Below, in pieces: positions 33,934 to 42,537 of a DNA stretch of 64,000 nucleotides. Position 1 is the stretch's first letter, and the number at the start of each line of letters is the position of its first letter. Both the position numbers and the translations under genes were made by a program. The notes below the pieces were generated by a model. It ran no database searches. It saw only the letters and a list, made by a program, of their open reading frames with translations, and had not been told where the DNA came from. The DNA is from Metabacillus crassostreae. Its GTDB lineage: Bacteria; Bacillota; Bacilli; Bacillales; Bacillaceae. The stretch lies in contig NZ_JAFBDU010000001.1 of NCBI RefSeq assembly GCF_016908395.1, positions 1,240,001-1,304,000 on the forward strand. Direction: 5' to 3'.

Positions 33934-34188
33934 TTATTCATCTTGGACTTCAATTTGTCGATTCATTCGGACTAAAATGACATCTTCACCTATCTTTACT
34001 ATATTTCGCCATGGAATGACGAATTCCTCGTCTTTACCAAAAAAACCAAGCATTCTACCTTGACCACTAATAATAATTGCTTGTATTTTACCAGTTGTAA
34101 CATTTATATCAAAATCATCAATATTTCCCATTTTCTTTCCGTCAGAAACGTTAACAACATCTTTTGTTTGAAAATCTGAGATATACAT
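33934..34188 (-). CDS. ylmC: YlmC/YmxH-family PRC-barrel protein
   Basis: 84 residues forming one PRC-barrel: DFQTKDVVNVSDGKKMGNIDDFDIN, then IIISGQGRMLGFFGKDEEFVIPWRNIVKIGEDVILVRM. The family is common in sporulators; the role is unknown. GGGGG lies eight bases before the ATG. In B. subtilis the ABC-ATPase gene ylmA sits between sigG and ylmC; here that gap is 256 bases with no coding frame, so ylmA is absent from this position. Confidence 0.9.
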   Translation of the reverse strand: MYISDFQTKDVVNVSDGKKMGNIDDFDINVTTGKIQAIIISGQGRMLGFFGKDEEFVIPWRNIVKIGEDVILVRMNRQIEVQDE

Positions 34189-34407
34189 ATAAAAATCCCC
34201 CTTAGTCTTTAACTTGGATTTATTATCGATTTCTTTGATTTATTTCATTATTTATAATCAATGTCCAAACTACTCTTATTTATATGTATGTTAGGAAGGG
34301 GCAAAAAAATTCGAATGGTTTTATATTTTTCTTTTACTATGTTTAATTTGAAAATGTTTTATTGATTCAGAAATTAATATTCAACGAGCTGACTCAAATC
34401 GTTCCTT

Positions 34408-34446
34408 TGAAAAAAAAAGAAAAGACTACTTTAAAAAAGTAGCCTC
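34408..34446 (-). terminator. sigG terminator
   Basis: Minus strand GGCTACTTT and AAAGTAGTC arms followed by TTTTCTTTTTTTTT, starting at the sigG stop codon. Confidence 0.85.
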
Positions 34447-35224
34447 AATTTTGGATATTTTTATTCATTTGTTTTATTGCAGCTTTTTCTAAACGAGAAA
34501 CTTGAGCTTGTGAGATACCAATTTCTTCAGCAACTTCCATTTGCGTTTTCCCTTGAAAAAATCGTTTTCGAAGAATCAATTTTTCACGACTATTCAAGCG
34601 CCTCATGCCTTCTTTTAACGCTAATTCTTCAATCCATTGAATGTCACGATTTTTTTCATCACTTAGTTGATCCATGACAAAGATTGGATCACCTCCATCA
34701 TTATAGATGGGTTCAAATAATGAAACTGGATCTTGAATGGCATCAAGTGCAAAAACAATCTCTTCGTGCGGTACATCTAACACCTTCGAAATTTCTTCTG
34801 CAGTAGGTTCTCTCGACGTTTCACTCATAAGACGTTCTCTAACTTGGAGAGCCTTATATGCGATGTCCCTTAAGGAACGAGACACGCGGATTGGGTTGTT
34901 ATCTCTTAAGTATCTTCGTATTTCTCCGATAATCATCGGTACAGCATATGTTGAAAATTTGACATTCTGGCCTAAGTCAAAATTATCGATTGATTTCATT
35001 AATCCTATACAGCCAACTTGAAACAAATCGTCAACAAATTCTCCTCTGTTGTTAAAACGCTGGATAACGCTAAGTACCAATCTTAAGTTGCCATTCACCA
35101 GCTCTTCTCTTGCTGATATGTCTCCGCTTTGCATCTGCTTAAAAAGTTCCCTCATTTTCTCATTCTTAAGAACCGGAAGTTTTGAGGTATCAACCCCACA
35201 GATTTCAACTTTATTTCTTGTCAC
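34445..35224 (-). CDS. sigG: RNA polymerase sigma-G factor (forespore)
   Basis: 259 residues from GTG 35224 (VTRNKVEICGVDTSKLPVL), six bases after AGGAGGG; the frame continues 23 codons upstream without a ribosome site. Late forespore sigma factor. Regions visible: the N-terminal anti-sigma-binding segment, region 2 (NGNLRLVLSVIQRF...VDDLFQVGCIGLMKSIDNFD, KFSTYAVPMIIGEIRRYLRDN), region 3, and region 4 helix-turn-helix (KTQMEVAEEIGISQAQVSRLEK). Nearly identical to B. subtilis SigG as I recall it. Downstream of spoIIGA-sigE but with its own candidate forespore promoter. Confidence 0.98.
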   Translation of the reverse strand: MTRNKVEICGVDTSKLPVLKNEKMRELFKQMQSGDISAREELVNGNLRLVLSVIQRFNNRGEFVDDLFQVGCIGLMKSIDNFDLGQNVKFSTYAVPMIIGEIRRYLRDNNPIRVSRSLRDIAYKALQVRERLMSETSREPTAEEISKVLDVPHEEIVFALDAIQDPVSLFEPIYNDGGDPIFVMDQLSDEKNRDIQWIEELALKEGMRRLNSREKLILRKRFFQGKTQMEVAEEIGISQAQVSRLEKAAIKQMNKNIQN

Positions 35225-35260
35225 CTTTTTCCCTCCTAACAGGAGTTGCTGTACAGAGTT

Positions 35261-35289
35261 AAGTATCTCCTCGAGTGGAAAAAATATGC
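35261..35289 (-). promoter_or_regulatory. sigG: Candidate sigma-F/sigma-G promoter of sigG
   Basis: Minus strand GCATA (35285-35289), 14 bases, GGAGATACTT (35261-35270). The second element matches nine of ten positions of the sigma-F -10 pattern GGNRAHAHTR as I recall it. Spacing is one or two bases shorter than usual. It lies 37 bases before the GTG. Confidence 0.6.
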
Positions 35290-35368
35290 ACAAGCTATTA
35301 AAGTTAGGTGGGGGGAATAACCTCTAATTAATTGATATTATAGGCATTATCAAGTTTAAAAAAATTTT

Positions 35369-36088
35369 TTAAACCATTTTGTTGAATTCTTTTTGTAATC
35401 TTTTGATAATTCTCTTTTCTAGTCTTGAAATATAGGATTGAGATATACCAAGCATATCCGCAACGTCTTTTTGCGTTTTTTCTTCTCCGCCAAGTAAACC
35501 GAACCTAAGCTCCATAATTTGCTTCTCCCGATCATTAAGCTGGTGAAGAGCCTTCATTAACAATTTCCGATCTACGTTTGCTTCAAGATCTTTTGTAATG
35601 ATGTCATCTTCTGTCCCCATTACATCTGATAATAATAATTCGTTTCCATCCCAATCAATATTTAACGGTTCATCAAAAGAGACTTCTGATCTCAATTTAT
35701 TGTTTCTTCTTAAATACATAAGAATTTCATTTTCAATACATCTTGAAGCATATGTTGCTAACTTGATTTTTTTCTCCGGATTGAATGTATTTACAGCCTT
35801 TATTAATCCGATTGTACCAATGCTAATTAAATCCTCAATGTTAATTCCTGTATTTTCAAATTTTCGAGCTATATAAACAACTAATCGTAAATTACGCTCA
35901 ATTAAGATGGATCTTGCTGCTTGGTCACCACTTGGTAGCTTTTGTAGTAATACTTCCTCTTCATCTTTTGATAGGGGTGGTGGTAGAGCTTCACTACCAC
36001 CGATGTAATAGACCTCATCGGTTTTAATCCCTAGTTTAATTAATAGCTTATACCATAAATAAGTTAGATGTAATTTTAATTTTTTCAT
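35369..36088 (-). CDS. sigE: Pro-sigma-E precursor (mother cell)
   Basis: 239 residues, the same length as B. subtilis pro-sigma-E. The pro-sequence ([20 protein letters not shown], then [11 protein letters not shown]) is amphipathic and holds the factor at the membrane until SpoIIGA cleaves it near residues 27-29. Region 2 has [20 protein letters not shown], then [18 protein letters not shown]; region 4 has [23 protein letters not shown]. It is transcribed behind spoIIGA with a 54-base gap. GGGGGAGG lies very close to the ATG. Confidence 0.98.
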   Translation of the reverse strand: MKKLKLHLTYLWYKLLIKLGIKTDEVYYIGGSEALPPPLSKDEEEVLLQKLPSGDQAARSILIERNLRLVVYIARKFENTGINIEDLISIGTIGLIKAVNTFNPEKKIKLATYASRCIENEILMYLRRNNKLRSEVSFDEPLNIDWDGNELLLSDVMGTEDDIITKDLEANVDRKLLMKALHQLNDREKQIMELRFGLLGGEEKTQKDVADMLGISQSYISRLEKRIIKRLQKEFNKMV

Positions 36089-36142
36089 TTTCCTCCCCCT
36101 TCTAAAATAAAAGAATCAGAGTAAGATAGAAATATGTGATTG

Positions 36143-37072
36143 TTAAGATACATTCTTAATTGATTGACCTTGGAGCATTTTCGGATGAACAATACATGAA
36201 TATTCATCTTCTGAAGAGAGCTTTGTTCTATTTAGGCCAACAATCGTTTTTTGCACCTTAATTTTCTCATCTTTTGTTTCTATCCACACTTCATCAGGTT
36301 TAAATCCCAGCAAAAATTGATGATCAGTTCCAATAACACGATAAGGTATAATTCGCACTCGATGTTCCCATGGATGGCTTTCGCTAGATTCACTTAGCGA
36401 TTTCATAACATCATCCTGTAAAGCCATGTCAATTAGCTGTTTTGGTATGTAATCTTGTACCATCAATGTGTCAATAATCATCACTGGACTTCTTGTAATA
36501 GGATCTACAAGCTGATTTCCACTATCAATCAAACCATTTAAAGTGAATTGAATTGCATCTACTTTAATCGTAACAGTTACCAATTGTTCATAATGAATCT
36601 TCTTTGCTTCTATACCTTCTAGACGCTTTCTTGAAAAAATCCAAACAACAGGAAACCCAATTAATATAAATAACCAGCTTATCGGATGGCCAAAACCATT
36701 TGAATTTGTCATTAAGATTCCGTCTAAATAATTAACCTCTGACTGTAGAAAATAATGTGCACCTATCATTCCACCACCTACCATAAAGGTGACAAAATAG
36801 AAAGTTAACAATCCATGAAAGTAATAGCTAAAACGTTTAAAACCAAATGCTATTAAAACCATTAAGATTGAAATGATCATTTTGCCAACTGGGTGTGTAG
36901 CAATAAATGCTAAAGGTGTAAACATCATTAATACAATACTTGAGCCCAGTAGAGAAGCTAGAAAAATCCTAAATTTAAATACTTTTCTTTTTAAGGTAAT
37001 TGCTGTTAGAAGAAGTAAAAACAAATCAAAGGAAAAGTTCAAGAGCCAAATAACGTCTAAGTAAATAGACAT
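36143..37072 (-). CDS. spoIIGA: SpoIIGA, pro-sigma-E processing aspartic protease
   Basis: 309 residues. The N-terminal half carries five membrane segments (the first LDVIWLLNFSFDLFLLLL, the last PISWLFILIGFPVVWIFS). The C-terminal half is a retroviral-type aspartic protease domain with LIDSGNQLVDPITRSPV; the catalytic aspartate falls at residue 183, as in B. subtilis. Activated across the septum by SpoIIR from the forespore, it cleaves pro-sigma-E encoded next door. AAAGGAG precedes the ATG by six bases. Confidence 0.96.
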   Translation of the reverse strand: MSIYLDVIWLLNFSFDLFLLLLTAITLKRKVFKFRIFLASLLGSSIVLMMFTPLAFIATHPVGKMIISILMVLIAFGFKRFSYYFHGLLTFYFVTFMVGGGMIGAHYFLQSEVNYLDGILMTNSNGFGHPISWLFILIGFPVVWIFSRKRLEGIEAKKIHYEQLVTVTIKVDAIQFTLNGLIDSGNQLVDPITRSPVMIIDTLMVQDYIPKQLIDMALQDDVMKSLSESSESHPWEHRVRIIPYRVIGTDHQFLLGFKPDEVWIETKDEKIKVQKTIVGLNRTKLSSEDEYSCIVHPKMLQGQSIKNVS

Positions 37073-37330
37073 TTGTTACTCCTTTCCCCTATGTAAGATA
37101 ATAGGTCCTTCTCATTTACTAAAAGCTTTGTTGTGTTGTTGATGTTTGCTTGGTAACAAGGAAAGTCTAGTTCCTTTACCTTGAACAATCTGTGACTCTT
37201 CACTTTCCACTTACAATGGGTTTTCTCAACAATAGTTACCCGTAATGACGCACAGATTCGGCATATATCAACAGGTGATTTAACAAAGTTTTTCTTTAAA
37301 TCGAATCAATTTAAGAACCTGTTAGCAACT
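37073..37330 (-). other. Long untranslated leader of the spoIIG operon
   Basis: About 250 bases lie between the predicted spoIIG start site and the spoIIGA ATG, with no open frame on the minus strand and no clear terminator. I do not see a known riboswitch. A second promoter closer to the gene cannot be excluded. Confidence 0.4.
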
Positions 37331-37420
37331 AGTATAAATCTTCATAGACAGGAAGTCTGTCAATTACTGCCGATAAAGTGTAAGTATTTTTGCAAGATTA
37401 TTAGAATTTTTGTCGAGTTA
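37331..37420 (-). promoter_or_regulatory. spoIIG-type promoter with two Spo0A-box candidates
   Basis: Minus strand TTGACA (37358-37363) and TATACT (37331-37336) separated by 21 bases, close to the 22-base spacing known for the Spo0A-activated, sigma-A-dependent spoIIG promoter. Upstream, on the plus strand, TGTCGAG (37411-37417, near -90) and TGCCGAT (37368-37374, near -45) resemble the TGNCGAA 0A box. Confidence 0.72.
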
Positions 37421-37786
37421 GCATAAAAAGGAAAAACCTTTTCTTAGTTATTTATTTTTACCTTCGCATCATCTCTTTTAACTTTCAATAAGATATACTT
37501 CCGTAAATTTGGTTAACTCCACTGCCTTGATTCAGTAGTTTCTTAGATTCAAGATCTAGCTTTTCTGCAAAAAGTAAGGGCATTATGAATTGACCTAGTA
37601 CCGCTATATCAAAGGGATATTACAGGGAAAAAGAAGCAACTTCCCTGAAAAAATTCTACGAAACCAGCTACATTTTAAACGGTGAACTAGAAGGTTCATG
37701 AGAATAAAATACCTTTCAATAAAGAGCCTTTATCTCATCTATCTCTAAAAGCCCATTAATTTTTTATGCTCATTATTTTTAATTAG
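37421..37786. other. Non-coding stretch between the spoIIG promoter and repeat A2
   Basis: About 365 AT-rich bases with no open frame I trust. In B. subtilis the extracellular protease gene bpr lies between ftsZ and spoIIGA; I find no remnant of it here by eye. Confidence 0.4.
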
Positions 37787-37926
37787 TAGGCGTTGTTAAA
37801 CATTTTTATTGATTTCCGTTACAGGCATTCGCTTTCCTGCGAGCGTACTGGGAGCTTCCTCCCGCAGGAGTCTCATACCTTTCACTTCAATGAACGAAGT
37901 TCCAACATTAAGCTTTAATATAGCTT
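37787..37926. repeat. Family A interspersed repeat, copy 2 (GC-rich core)
   Basis: Left TAGGCGTTGTTAAA and right CCAACATTAAGCTTTAATAT inverted termini. The GC-rich centre (GCTTTCCTGCGAGCGTACTG, then CTCCCGCAGGAGTCTCATAC) stands out from the AT-rich surroundings. It resembles a repeat type I recall from many Bacillaceae genomes. It lies just beyond the ftsZ terminator. Confidence 0.78.
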
Positions 37927-37947
37927 AAAAGTAAGTATCAATATAAA

Positions 37948-37992
37948 AATAAAAAGAGGTGCTAAATTCTTTTGAATTTTAGCACCTCTTTA
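37948..37992 (-). terminator. ftsZ terminator
   Basis: Minus strand AAAGAGGTGCTAAA and TTTAGCACCTCTTT arms (14 bp) followed by TTATTTTTAT, ten bases after the ftsZ stop. Confidence 0.93.
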
Positions 37993-38001
37993 TGGGTCAA
38001 G

Positions 38002-39150
38002 TTAACGACGCTTATTACGGTTTCTTAAGAAAGTTGGAATATCTAATGTATCATCAGATTGTTGTTGCTGAACATTATTACGAGTTGTATCTTGTGGCAT
38101 TTCCTCACGCTTATTTTCACGTTTTGGAGCCGGCTTTGTCATTGTATTAGTGGCACCACTAAACTGGCGTGGTGGTTGCTTCAATGGATTTGTATCTTGT
38201 TCTGCAAACCCTGTTGCTATTACCGTAACAATAATTTCATCTTTTAGATTCTCATTAATAACAGATCCGAAAATCATATTTACTTCTTGATCAGAAGCAG
38301 TAGCAACAATATCAGCTGCCTCTTGTACTTCATACAAGCTTAAATTCATTCCGCCTGTAATGTTCATAAGAACGCCTTGAGCTCCATCAATCGATTTCTC
38401 TAATAATGGACTAGAAATAGCTTTCTTCGCTGCTTCTGAAGCACGATTTTCTCCTGTAGCTACACCAATACCCATTAGGGCAGATCCTTTATTAGACATA
38501 ATTGTTTTTACATCTGCAAAGTCTAAGTTAATTAACCCTGGTGTTGCAATTAAATCTGAAATACCTTGTACACCTTGTCTTAATACATTATCTGCTTCTC
38601 TAAACGCTTCTAACATAGGAGTATTCTTATCTACAATCTCAAGTAAGCGATCGTTAGGAATAACAATGAGTGTATCAACAGATTCCTTCATTGCTGAAAT
38701 ACCGCCTGCTGCTTGCATTTGACGTTTACGACCTTCAAATGTAAATGGTCTAGTCACAACACCAACTGTTAATGCTCCTAAATCCTTAGCAATCTGGGCT
38801 ATAACAGGAGCTGCACCTGTTCCTGTTCCACCACCCATTCCAGCCGTTACAAAGACCATGTCAGCGCCTCTTAATGCTTCTTCTAGCTGCTCTCTACTTT
38901 CTTCAGCAGCCTTTTTCCCAACCTCTGGATTAGCACCTGCACCTAAACCTCTAGTAAGTTTAGAGCCTATTTGCATTTTAACTTCTGCTTTAGATAAATT
39001 TAAAGCTTGTGCATCAGTGTTAACTGCTATAAATTCAACACCCTGTACTCCATGTTCTATCATTCGATTAACAGCATTGTTACCACCGCCACCTACTCCG
39101 ATTACCTTGATGGTCGCCAAGCCGTCAATATTTGTATCAAACTCCAACAT
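38002..39150 (-). CDS. ftsZ: FtsZ, tubulin-like division GTPase
   Basis: 382 residues. It polymerises into the division ring at midcell and, in sporulation, near the pole. The tubulin signature [16 protein letters not shown] is at about residues 103-118, N-terminal [14 protein letters not shown] and [14 protein letters not shown] also match. The T7-type loop [11 protein letters not shown] follows. A variable linker (residues about 318-363) precedes the conserved C-terminal peptide [17 protein letters not shown], which binds FtsA and SepF. AGGAGG is seven bases before the ATG. Terminal gene of the dcw cluster. Confidence 0.98.
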   Translation of the reverse strand: MLEFDTNIDGLATIKVIGVGGGGNNAVNRMIEHGVQGVEFIAVNTDAQALNLSKAEVKMQIGSKLTRGLGAGANPEVGKKAAEESREQLEEALRGADMVFVTAGMGGGTGTGAAPVIAQIAKDLGALTVGVVTRPFTFEGRKRQMQAAGGISAMKESVDTLIVIPNDRLLEIVDKNTPMLEAFREADNVLRQGVQGISDLIATPGLINLDFADVKTIMSNKGSALMGIGVATGENRASEAAKKAISSPLLEKSIDGAQGVLMNITGGMNLSLYEVQEAADIVATASDQEVNMIFGSVINENLKDEIIVTVIATGFAEQDTNPLKQPPRQFSGATNTMTKPAPKRENKREEMPQDTTRNNVQQQQSDDTLDIPTFLRNRNKRR

Positions 39151-39194
39151 GCGAAATCCTCCTAATCCATCAAATGACTTCTAATTGATGTGTA

Positions 39195-40478
39195 CTATTC
39201 AAAGAAGTAGCCAAAAAATTTCTTTACTTTATTAGATTTTTTCTCTTCTTGCTGTTTTTGCGGTTTTGTACGATGTTGCTGAGGTTCTTGAGCTGCTGCT
39301 ACCTCAATAGCATTTACCGTAACATTTGAACCAATTTTTCTACCTTGTATCTTTGCATTTTTATGAGCGAATTGAATTAAACCTACGCCTGTCATATATT
39401 GTGGTTCTCTTACACCAATATAATCCGGACTGGCGATTCTTACACTATTTTGAAGGATTACTTGTCCTAATTCAAGTACACCTGGCATTCTAACCGTACC
39501 TCCAGTAAGAACAAATCCACCAGGTAAATCTTGTATTCCGAGTCTCCTTAATTCATGTACTAATAGCTCGTAAATTTCTTCCATTCTTGCTTCAATAATA
39601 TCAGCTATCTCTAATTGATTAAAGGTTCTTTTTTGATCAGAGCCTATTACAGATGCCTCAAATATTTCGTCTTCAGATGCATGGTCATAATAAGCATGTC
39701 CATACTTGAGTTTAATTCGTTCAGCTTCATCTGTTGTAGTTCGAAGTCCGATAGATAAATCTTTTGTTATGTGCTCTCCACCAAGAGGTAGAACACTTGT
39801 TGCTACAAGATGGTTTTGTTCAAAAACAGCTATTGTTGTTGACCCTCCACCAATTTCAACTAGAGCAACACCTAGATTTTTCTCATCCTTTGATAATGCG
39901 ACAGAACCTGCTGCTAATGGTTGTAAACAAATGTCTGTAATCTCTAAGCCTGCACGCTCTACACAACGTAATAAATTATGTAAAATCGTCTTAGAACCTG
40001 TAATGATTGTTCCTTCCATCTCTAGACGAACACCTAACATCCCTCTTGGATCATTAATCTCATCTAAACCATCAACAATAAATTGTCGTGGAATAACATC
40101 TATTATTTCTCTCTCAGGCGGAACTGATATAACTTGAGCAGCATCTAAAACCCTTCTAACATCTTCATTAGATATTTCACGGTTCTCACTGGAAACAGCT
40201 ACTACTCCATGACAATTTTGAAGGTGCACGTGGTTACCAGTAACACCCACAACAACCCTTTTCAAAGAAATTCCAACCATTCGTTCTGCTTGCTCTACTG
40301 CTTTTTTTATAGAATGAACGGTTTCATCTATATCAACTATAGATCCTTTTCTCAATCCTTCTGATTTTACATTACCAACACCAATTATGTTCAAAGCATC
40401 ATTTGTCATTTCACCAATAATTACTTTAACACTGGATGTACCGATGTCAAGACTTACAAATAGTTCATTGCTGTTCAT
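39195..40478 (-). CDS. ftsA: FtsA, actin-like anchor of the FtsZ ring
   Basis: 427 residues from ATG 40478 (MNSNELFVSLDIGTSS), nine bases after GGAGG; an in-frame ATG at 40496 lies inside the ribosome site. Actin-fold phosphate loops: VSLDIGTSSVKVI and ALVEIGGGSTTIA, and the adenosine motif PGGFVLTGGTVRM. The SHS2 (1C) insert is around residues 80-160. A charged linker leads to the C-terminal amphipathic membrane anchor KKFFGYFFE. Upstream lies a candidate sigma-H promoter, consistent with raised expression at sporulation onset. Confidence 0.97.
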   Translation of the reverse strand: MNSNELFVSLDIGTSSVKVIIGEMTNDALNIIGVGNVKSEGLRKGSIVDIDETVHSIKKAVEQAERMVGISLKRVVVGVTGNHVHLQNCHGVVAVSSENREISNEDVRRVLDAAQVISVPPEREIIDVIPRQFIVDGLDEINDPRGMLGVRLEMEGTIITGSKTILHNLLRCVERAGLEITDICLQPLAAGSVALSKDEKNLGVALVEIGGGSTTIAVFEQNHLVATSVLPLGGEHITKDLSIGLRTTTDEAERIKLKYGHAYYDHASEDEIFEASVIGSDQKRTFNQLEIADIIEARMEEIYELLVHELRRLGIQDLPGGFVLTGGTVRMPGVLELGQVILQNSVRIASPDYIGVREPQYMTGVGLIQFAHKNAKIQGRKIGSNVTVNAIEVAAAQEPQQHRTKPQKQQEEKKSNKVKKFFGYFFE

Positions 40479-40611
40479 TCTAAGGCACCTCCTCATCTAT
40501 TACTACTCTTCTTATTCTAATCTTCGAAGAACAACATGACAATGAATCTAGTTTTACATATTTGTAACAAAATATTTTTTTAATATTTATTGATTTTTGC
40601 TTCACTAGTGT

Positions 40612-40640
40612 TTATTCGTCAAATAATTCGAATTCCCTTT
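40612..40640 (-). promoter_or_regulatory. Candidate sigma-H promoter of ftsAZ
   Basis: Minus strand AAAGGGAAT (40632-40640), 11 bases, GACGAATAA (40612-40620). It fits the sigma-H pattern RNAGGAWWW-N11/12-RNNGAATWW with one mismatch. B. subtilis ftsAZ has a sigma-H promoter at the corresponding place. Confidence 0.62.
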
Positions 40641-40648
40641 TTAAATAA

Positions 40649-41011
40649 TCAAGTTTTTTTCATTTTTTCTCTAGAAATTGACCATTTTGAAATTAAAATT
40701 CTTCTTATCACTGCGATATTTTGGAACAATCTAACACCAAAAGCAAAAACAGCTACTAGATACAAGTCTACACCAAGATGAACACCGAGAAAAGCTAAAC
40801 TTGCAGCAAGTATAATGTTAAAGAAAAAACCGGACACAAACACTATTTCATCATAGATATCTTGCAAGTGTGCTCTAATACCACCTAATAATGTATCAAG
40901 TGCTGCTAAAATCGCGATTGATAAATAATTAGAGTATTCCGGGGGAATTCGTAGCTCTGATACAAGACCTAAAAAAACACCTAAAATCAAACCTAGTATT
41001 GGTAGCCACAT
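40649..41011 (-). CDS. sbp: Small basic protein Sbp (DUF1290)
   Basis: 120 residues with three hydrophobic segments and a strongly basic tail (RRILISKWSISREKMKKT). The conserved DUF1290 segment YLSIAILAALDTLLGGIRAHL is near residues 30-50, with SGFFFNIILAASLAFLGVHLG after it. The family is always found between the DUF881 genes and ftsA in Bacillus; its role is not established. GAAGGGG precedes the ATG, one base after the ylxX stop. Confidence 0.9.
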   Translation of the reverse strand: MWLPILGLILGVFLGLVSELRIPPEYSNYLSIAILAALDTLLGGIRAHLQDIYDEIVFVSGFFFNIILAASLAFLGVHLGVDLYLVAVFAFGVRLFQNIAVIRRILISKWSISREKMKKT

Positions 41012-41012
41012 A

Positions 41013-41741
41013 TTATCCCCCTTCTTTCTCTGCTTCTATAGGTTTCATGTTTTTCACTCGAATTGTGTCTTCATATGCTGGAATTGTTATGTTTTCTTCT
41101 GGGTTAGAAATAAACAAACTTAGATTATCGATTGCAAAATCCTCATCTGTTGTTGAAGCATTCATTCGATTATAAAGCTTTTCGACATTTTCGGAAATAA
41201 CTTTTATTTCTATCGGAAAGTTATGTAAACTGAAATTATCCATTTTAGTTTGGCCATTGATGTCACGTATGACCGTAGAGTTAATAACTCGCCTTCCTTG
41301 AATGGAAATATCTTTTGCTCCGTAAGAATTCAATTCATTTATTAACCTCTTAAGTAATTCAGGTGAAATGTCTTGAACTTGGGACCCAATTAATTCTTCA
41401 GAAAACAATTTGTCTATCTTAATCGTAATACCCGAACCTTTTACCTCTGTTAGTCCCGCTTCTTCCTTTAATATATTTAATGTCTCTTTTAATGCTGTCT
41501 CCGGATTCTGATCTTCTTCATTTTCATAGGTTTTTAGCATCTCATTATATTTTCTTATTTCACTTGAAAGTTCAACTTGTAATTGTTGCTGTTTCTTTAA
41601 ATCTTCTCTTAGCTGCCACATATCTCGGGTATCTCTTACGATAGGTTCTTGTATTGTGTGAAATTGCACCGCAAGCATCATTCCAAATATCATCAAAAGG
41701 ATAGTAAAGCTAATTCCTCTTTTCCAATCCTTACTTTTCAT
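41013..41741 (-). CDS. ylxX: YlxX, DUF881 membrane-anchored protein
   Basis: 242 residues from ATG 41741 (MKSKDWKRGISFTILLM). One N-terminal membrane helix (residues about 9-27), then a coiled coil (WQLREDLKKQQQLQVELSSEI...) and the extracellular DUF881 domain (residues about 85-220; GSGITIKIDK, LINELNSYGAKDISIQGRRV, IKVISENVEKLYNRM). Paralogue of the next gene upstream, ylxW. No enzymatic motif. Position in the division cluster suggests an envelope or division role that remains unproved. AGGTGG precedes the start. Confidence 0.88.
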   Translation of the reverse strand: MKSKDWKRGISFTILLMIFGMMLAVQFHTIQEPIVRDTRDMWQLREDLKKQQQLQVELSSEIRKYNEMLKTYENEEDQNPETALKETLNILKEEAGLTEVKGSGITIKIDKLFSEELIGSQVQDISPELLKRLINELNSYGAKDISIQGRRVINSTVIRDINGQTKMDNFSLHNFPIEIKVISENVEKLYNRMNASTTDEDFAIDNLSLFISNPEENITIPAYEDTIRVKNMKPIEAEKEGG

Positions 41742-41820
41742 ACAAACCACCTAGCTATTCTTTTCTTATATAAACTTTACTAAATCTTACATAGCAGCAA
41801 GAAGTAAAAAAGTCTAGATC

Positions 41821-42537
41821 TTAAGAAGACGATTTTTGCTCTTGCAATAAAGGTTCCATTTTTATCTTATCTTTTTTTTCAATAGATACCACAATGTTAT
41901 CATAAGCAAGTTGATCAATAATTCCTCCAGTAATATTTAAAGATGGTATTAAAACATTTGGATCACCAATCGCTGTTATTACAAACGGAGCAGGAAATTG
42001 GTTACCATCAACGGTTATGACAGGTCCGTTGCAATATATATAGGAGTGACTTGATAACCTCTGACCATTAACAGACACTGAGTCAGCACCAGAGATATAT
42101 AATTCATTGATTACATCAAAAATATGGCTTTCATGAACAATATAATTGTTGACATTTTCTCCCTCAGGCACATATGATGCATCCTCTAAAACAACCTCTA
42201 CACCTTTTCCCTCGACCGCAACATCCCCAACATACATACGGTACTTTTCTACATCTTCTACTAGATTAAAATATACCTGTTTCTGATCTTTTAATGCTTC
42301 TTCTATTTTCTTTACTTGTTCCTGTTTCGCATATAATTCTTTTTGAAGTTCTCTATTCATTTTTTCATTCATAACTAATTGAGACCTTATTTCATATTCT
42401 TTATCCCACTGCTCAGGGGAAATTGTCTGATTTTCGTTTCTTTCCTTAGTCAATTGAAAAGAATATGAAATTAAAAAACCTAAGACAAGAAGGACAAGGG
42501 ATAAAATAACATAACTACCCCTCAATTTCACTTTCAT
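41821..42537 (-). CDS. ylxW: YlxW, DUF881 membrane-anchored protein
   Basis: 238 residues with the same plan as ylxX: N-terminal helix (YVILSLVLLVLGFLISYSF), coiled coil (residues about 60-95, NRELQKELYAKQEQVKKIEEAL), then the DUF881 domain (GKGVEVVLEDASYVPEG, VINELYISGADSVSVNGQRL, FVITAIGDPNVL). The two paralogues are separated by about 80 bases. Its start lies 23 bases inside the 3' end of divIB, with GGAGGAAGG just upstream of the ATG, suggesting coupled translation. Confidence 0.88.
   Translation of the reverse strand: MKVKLRGSYVILSLVLLVLGFLISYSFQLTKERNENQTISPEQWDKEYEIRSQLVMNEKMNRELQKELYAKQEQVKKIEEALKDQKQVYFNLVEDVEKYRMYVGDVAVEGKGVEVVLEDASYVPEGENVNNYIVHESHIFDVINELYISGADSVSVNGQRLSSHSYIYCNGPVITVDGNQFPAPFVITAIGDPNVLIPSLNITGGIIDQLAYDNIVVSIEKKDKIKMEPLLQEQKSSS

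Noticed and set aside
34189-34444. Possible ylmA between sigG and ylmC
   Set aside because: No ATPase motif or open frame of adequate length; only the sigG terminator and AT-rich sequence are seen.
37421-37786. Remnant of bpr or another protease gene upstream of spoIIGA
   Set aside because: I found no subtilase active-site motifs in any frame by eye and no long frame.
39706-40137. Plus-strand open frame of 143 codons opposite ftsA
   Set aside because: Lies wholly within the conserved FtsA actin fold on the other strand; no family resemblance and no ribosome site.
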